DNA of 13,462 bases from Phascolarctobacterium_A sp902463975 (GTDB taxonomy: Bacteria > Bacillota > Negativicutes > Acidaminococcales > Acidaminococcaceae): NCBI RefSeq assembly GCF_902463975.1, contig NZ_CABQHJ010000046.1:1-13462 (forward strand), in the 5' to 3' direction. The translations under genes and the position numbers were made by a program. Numbering within the stretch: the first letter of the stretch is position 1; every line of letters starts with the position of its first letter. Positions 13,181 through 13,462 of the stretch are shown here, in pieces. A model generated the notes under the pieces. It saw only the letters and a list, made by a program, of their open reading frames with translations, did no database searches and was not told where the DNA came from.

Positions 13181-13411
13181 TTGTTTGCTGCGCGTTACAA
13201 GAATATTGGATTGAAAATAGCATATTACAGAAAAAAGAGAGGCTATACGCAAGCAGAGTTGGCCGAGCGGATTGGCATGAGTGTTGCCTATCTTGGGCAG
13301 ATTGAGCGAGGGAACAGAGGCAACAGCTTTTCTTTGGAAACTCTGTATCAGATTGCTGATGCGTTGAAGATTGATGTTAATTTGCTGATAAAAAATGAAA
13401 TGTTGGCTTGA
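13181..13411 (+). CDS. XRE-family helix-turn-helix regulator
   Basis: 76 residues, essentially one HTH_3 (lambda Cro/CI-like) domain. GLKIAYYRKKRGYTQAELAERIGMS (10-34) contains helices 1-3, AYLGQIERGNRG (36-47) the end of the recognition helix, and LETLYQIADALKIDVNLLI the closing helices. It lacks any ligand or dimerisation domain, typical of small stand-alone repressors. I chose the TTG at 13181 because AGAGGTGAT (13168-13176) is a strong site 8 nt (from AGG) upstream. The GTG at 13172 and ATG at 13175 lie inside that site. This matches the start arrangement of ptsI. Its target is probably its own promoter region and the gene that follows 15 nt downstream. Confidence 0.88.
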   Translation: MFAARYKNIGLKIAYYRKKRGYTQAELAERIGMSVAYLGQIERGNRGNSFSLETLYQIADALKIDVNLLIKNEMLA

Positions 13412-13426
13412 TAGGTGGTAGTTGCT

Positions 13427-13462
13427 ATGTCTTTACAAACTGAGTTCAGAAATATATTAGAA
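13427..13462 (+). CDS. Start of a gene cut by the window edge
   Basis: The ATG at 13427 has AGGTGG about 8 nt upstream, 15 nt after the XRE stop. The 12 visible codons (MSLQTEFRNILE) run to the end of the window without a stop. Too short to identify; the spacing suggests it is in an operon with the regulator. Confidence 0.5.
   Translation, partial: MSLQTEFRNILE

Noticed and set aside
1..13462. CRISPR arrays, insertion sequences, integrase genes or rRNA
   Set aside because: No regularly spaced repeats, transposase or integrase motifs, terminal inverted repeats or rRNA segments were seen.

Overview
The window looks like a piece of a low-to-mid GC Firmicutes chromosome. Strong GGAGG-type ribosome binding sites, TTGACA/TATAAT promoters, TTG and GTG starts and many hairpin-plus-T-tract terminators support this. 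Gene content (AI-2E transporter, F420-ligase-like protein, complete fructose PTS, gamma carbonic anhydrase) and the feel of the proteins suggest the Negativicutes, possibly near Phascolarctobacterium/Acidaminococcus. That placement is inference only, because no search was possible.

Layout. 9-137 (-): a 42-residue putative holin-like or type I toxin-like peptide with a structured leader. 363-437 (-): tRNA-Arg(CCG) with its own promoter and terminator. 588-1715 (+): an AI-2E/PerM-family membrane protein gene interrupted by one in-frame TAG at codon 74. 1811-3425 (+): an apparent three-gene operon of a hot-dog thioesterase, an F420-0:gamma-glutamyl-ligase-like protein and a small membrane-anchored protein, closed by a terminator.

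The centre, 3587-9368 (+), is a self-contained fructose phosphotransferase locus: fruR (DeoR repressor), fruK (1-phosphofructokinase), fruA (EIIABC), ptsH (HPr) and ptsI (Enzyme I). Phosphate would flow from PEP to EI His188, HPr His15, FruA His67, FruA Cys178 and then fructose. The fructose-1-phosphate made is phosphorylated by FruK. The general PTS proteins sit inside this sugar-specific cluster, and HPr has Arg at position 46 instead of the regulatory Ser. Together these suggest a dedicated fructose PTS without HPr(Ser-P) carbon catabolite signalling. A 20-bp-spaced direct repeat straddles the fruR -35 box and is a candidate operator.

The right part holds tRNA-Arg(ACG) (9440-9516, -), a sodium:solute symporter gene behind an unusually long leader of about 230 nt (9846-11249, +), and a convergent gamma-carbonic-anhydrase-like gene (11455-12006, -). 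Beyond these, a near-ideal promoter drives a short transcript that ends at a very strong terminator (12188-12322) just upstream of a 190-residue protein with a YubB/DUF1281-like N-terminus (12371-12943). The window ends with a small XRE regulator (13181-13411) and the first codons of another gene.

Most of the window is ordinary core or metabolic DNA. The places most worth a second look are the promoter-terminator unit at 12188-12322, the symporter leader with its two possible small ORFs, the HPr Arg46 substitution and the TAG-interrupted transporter.
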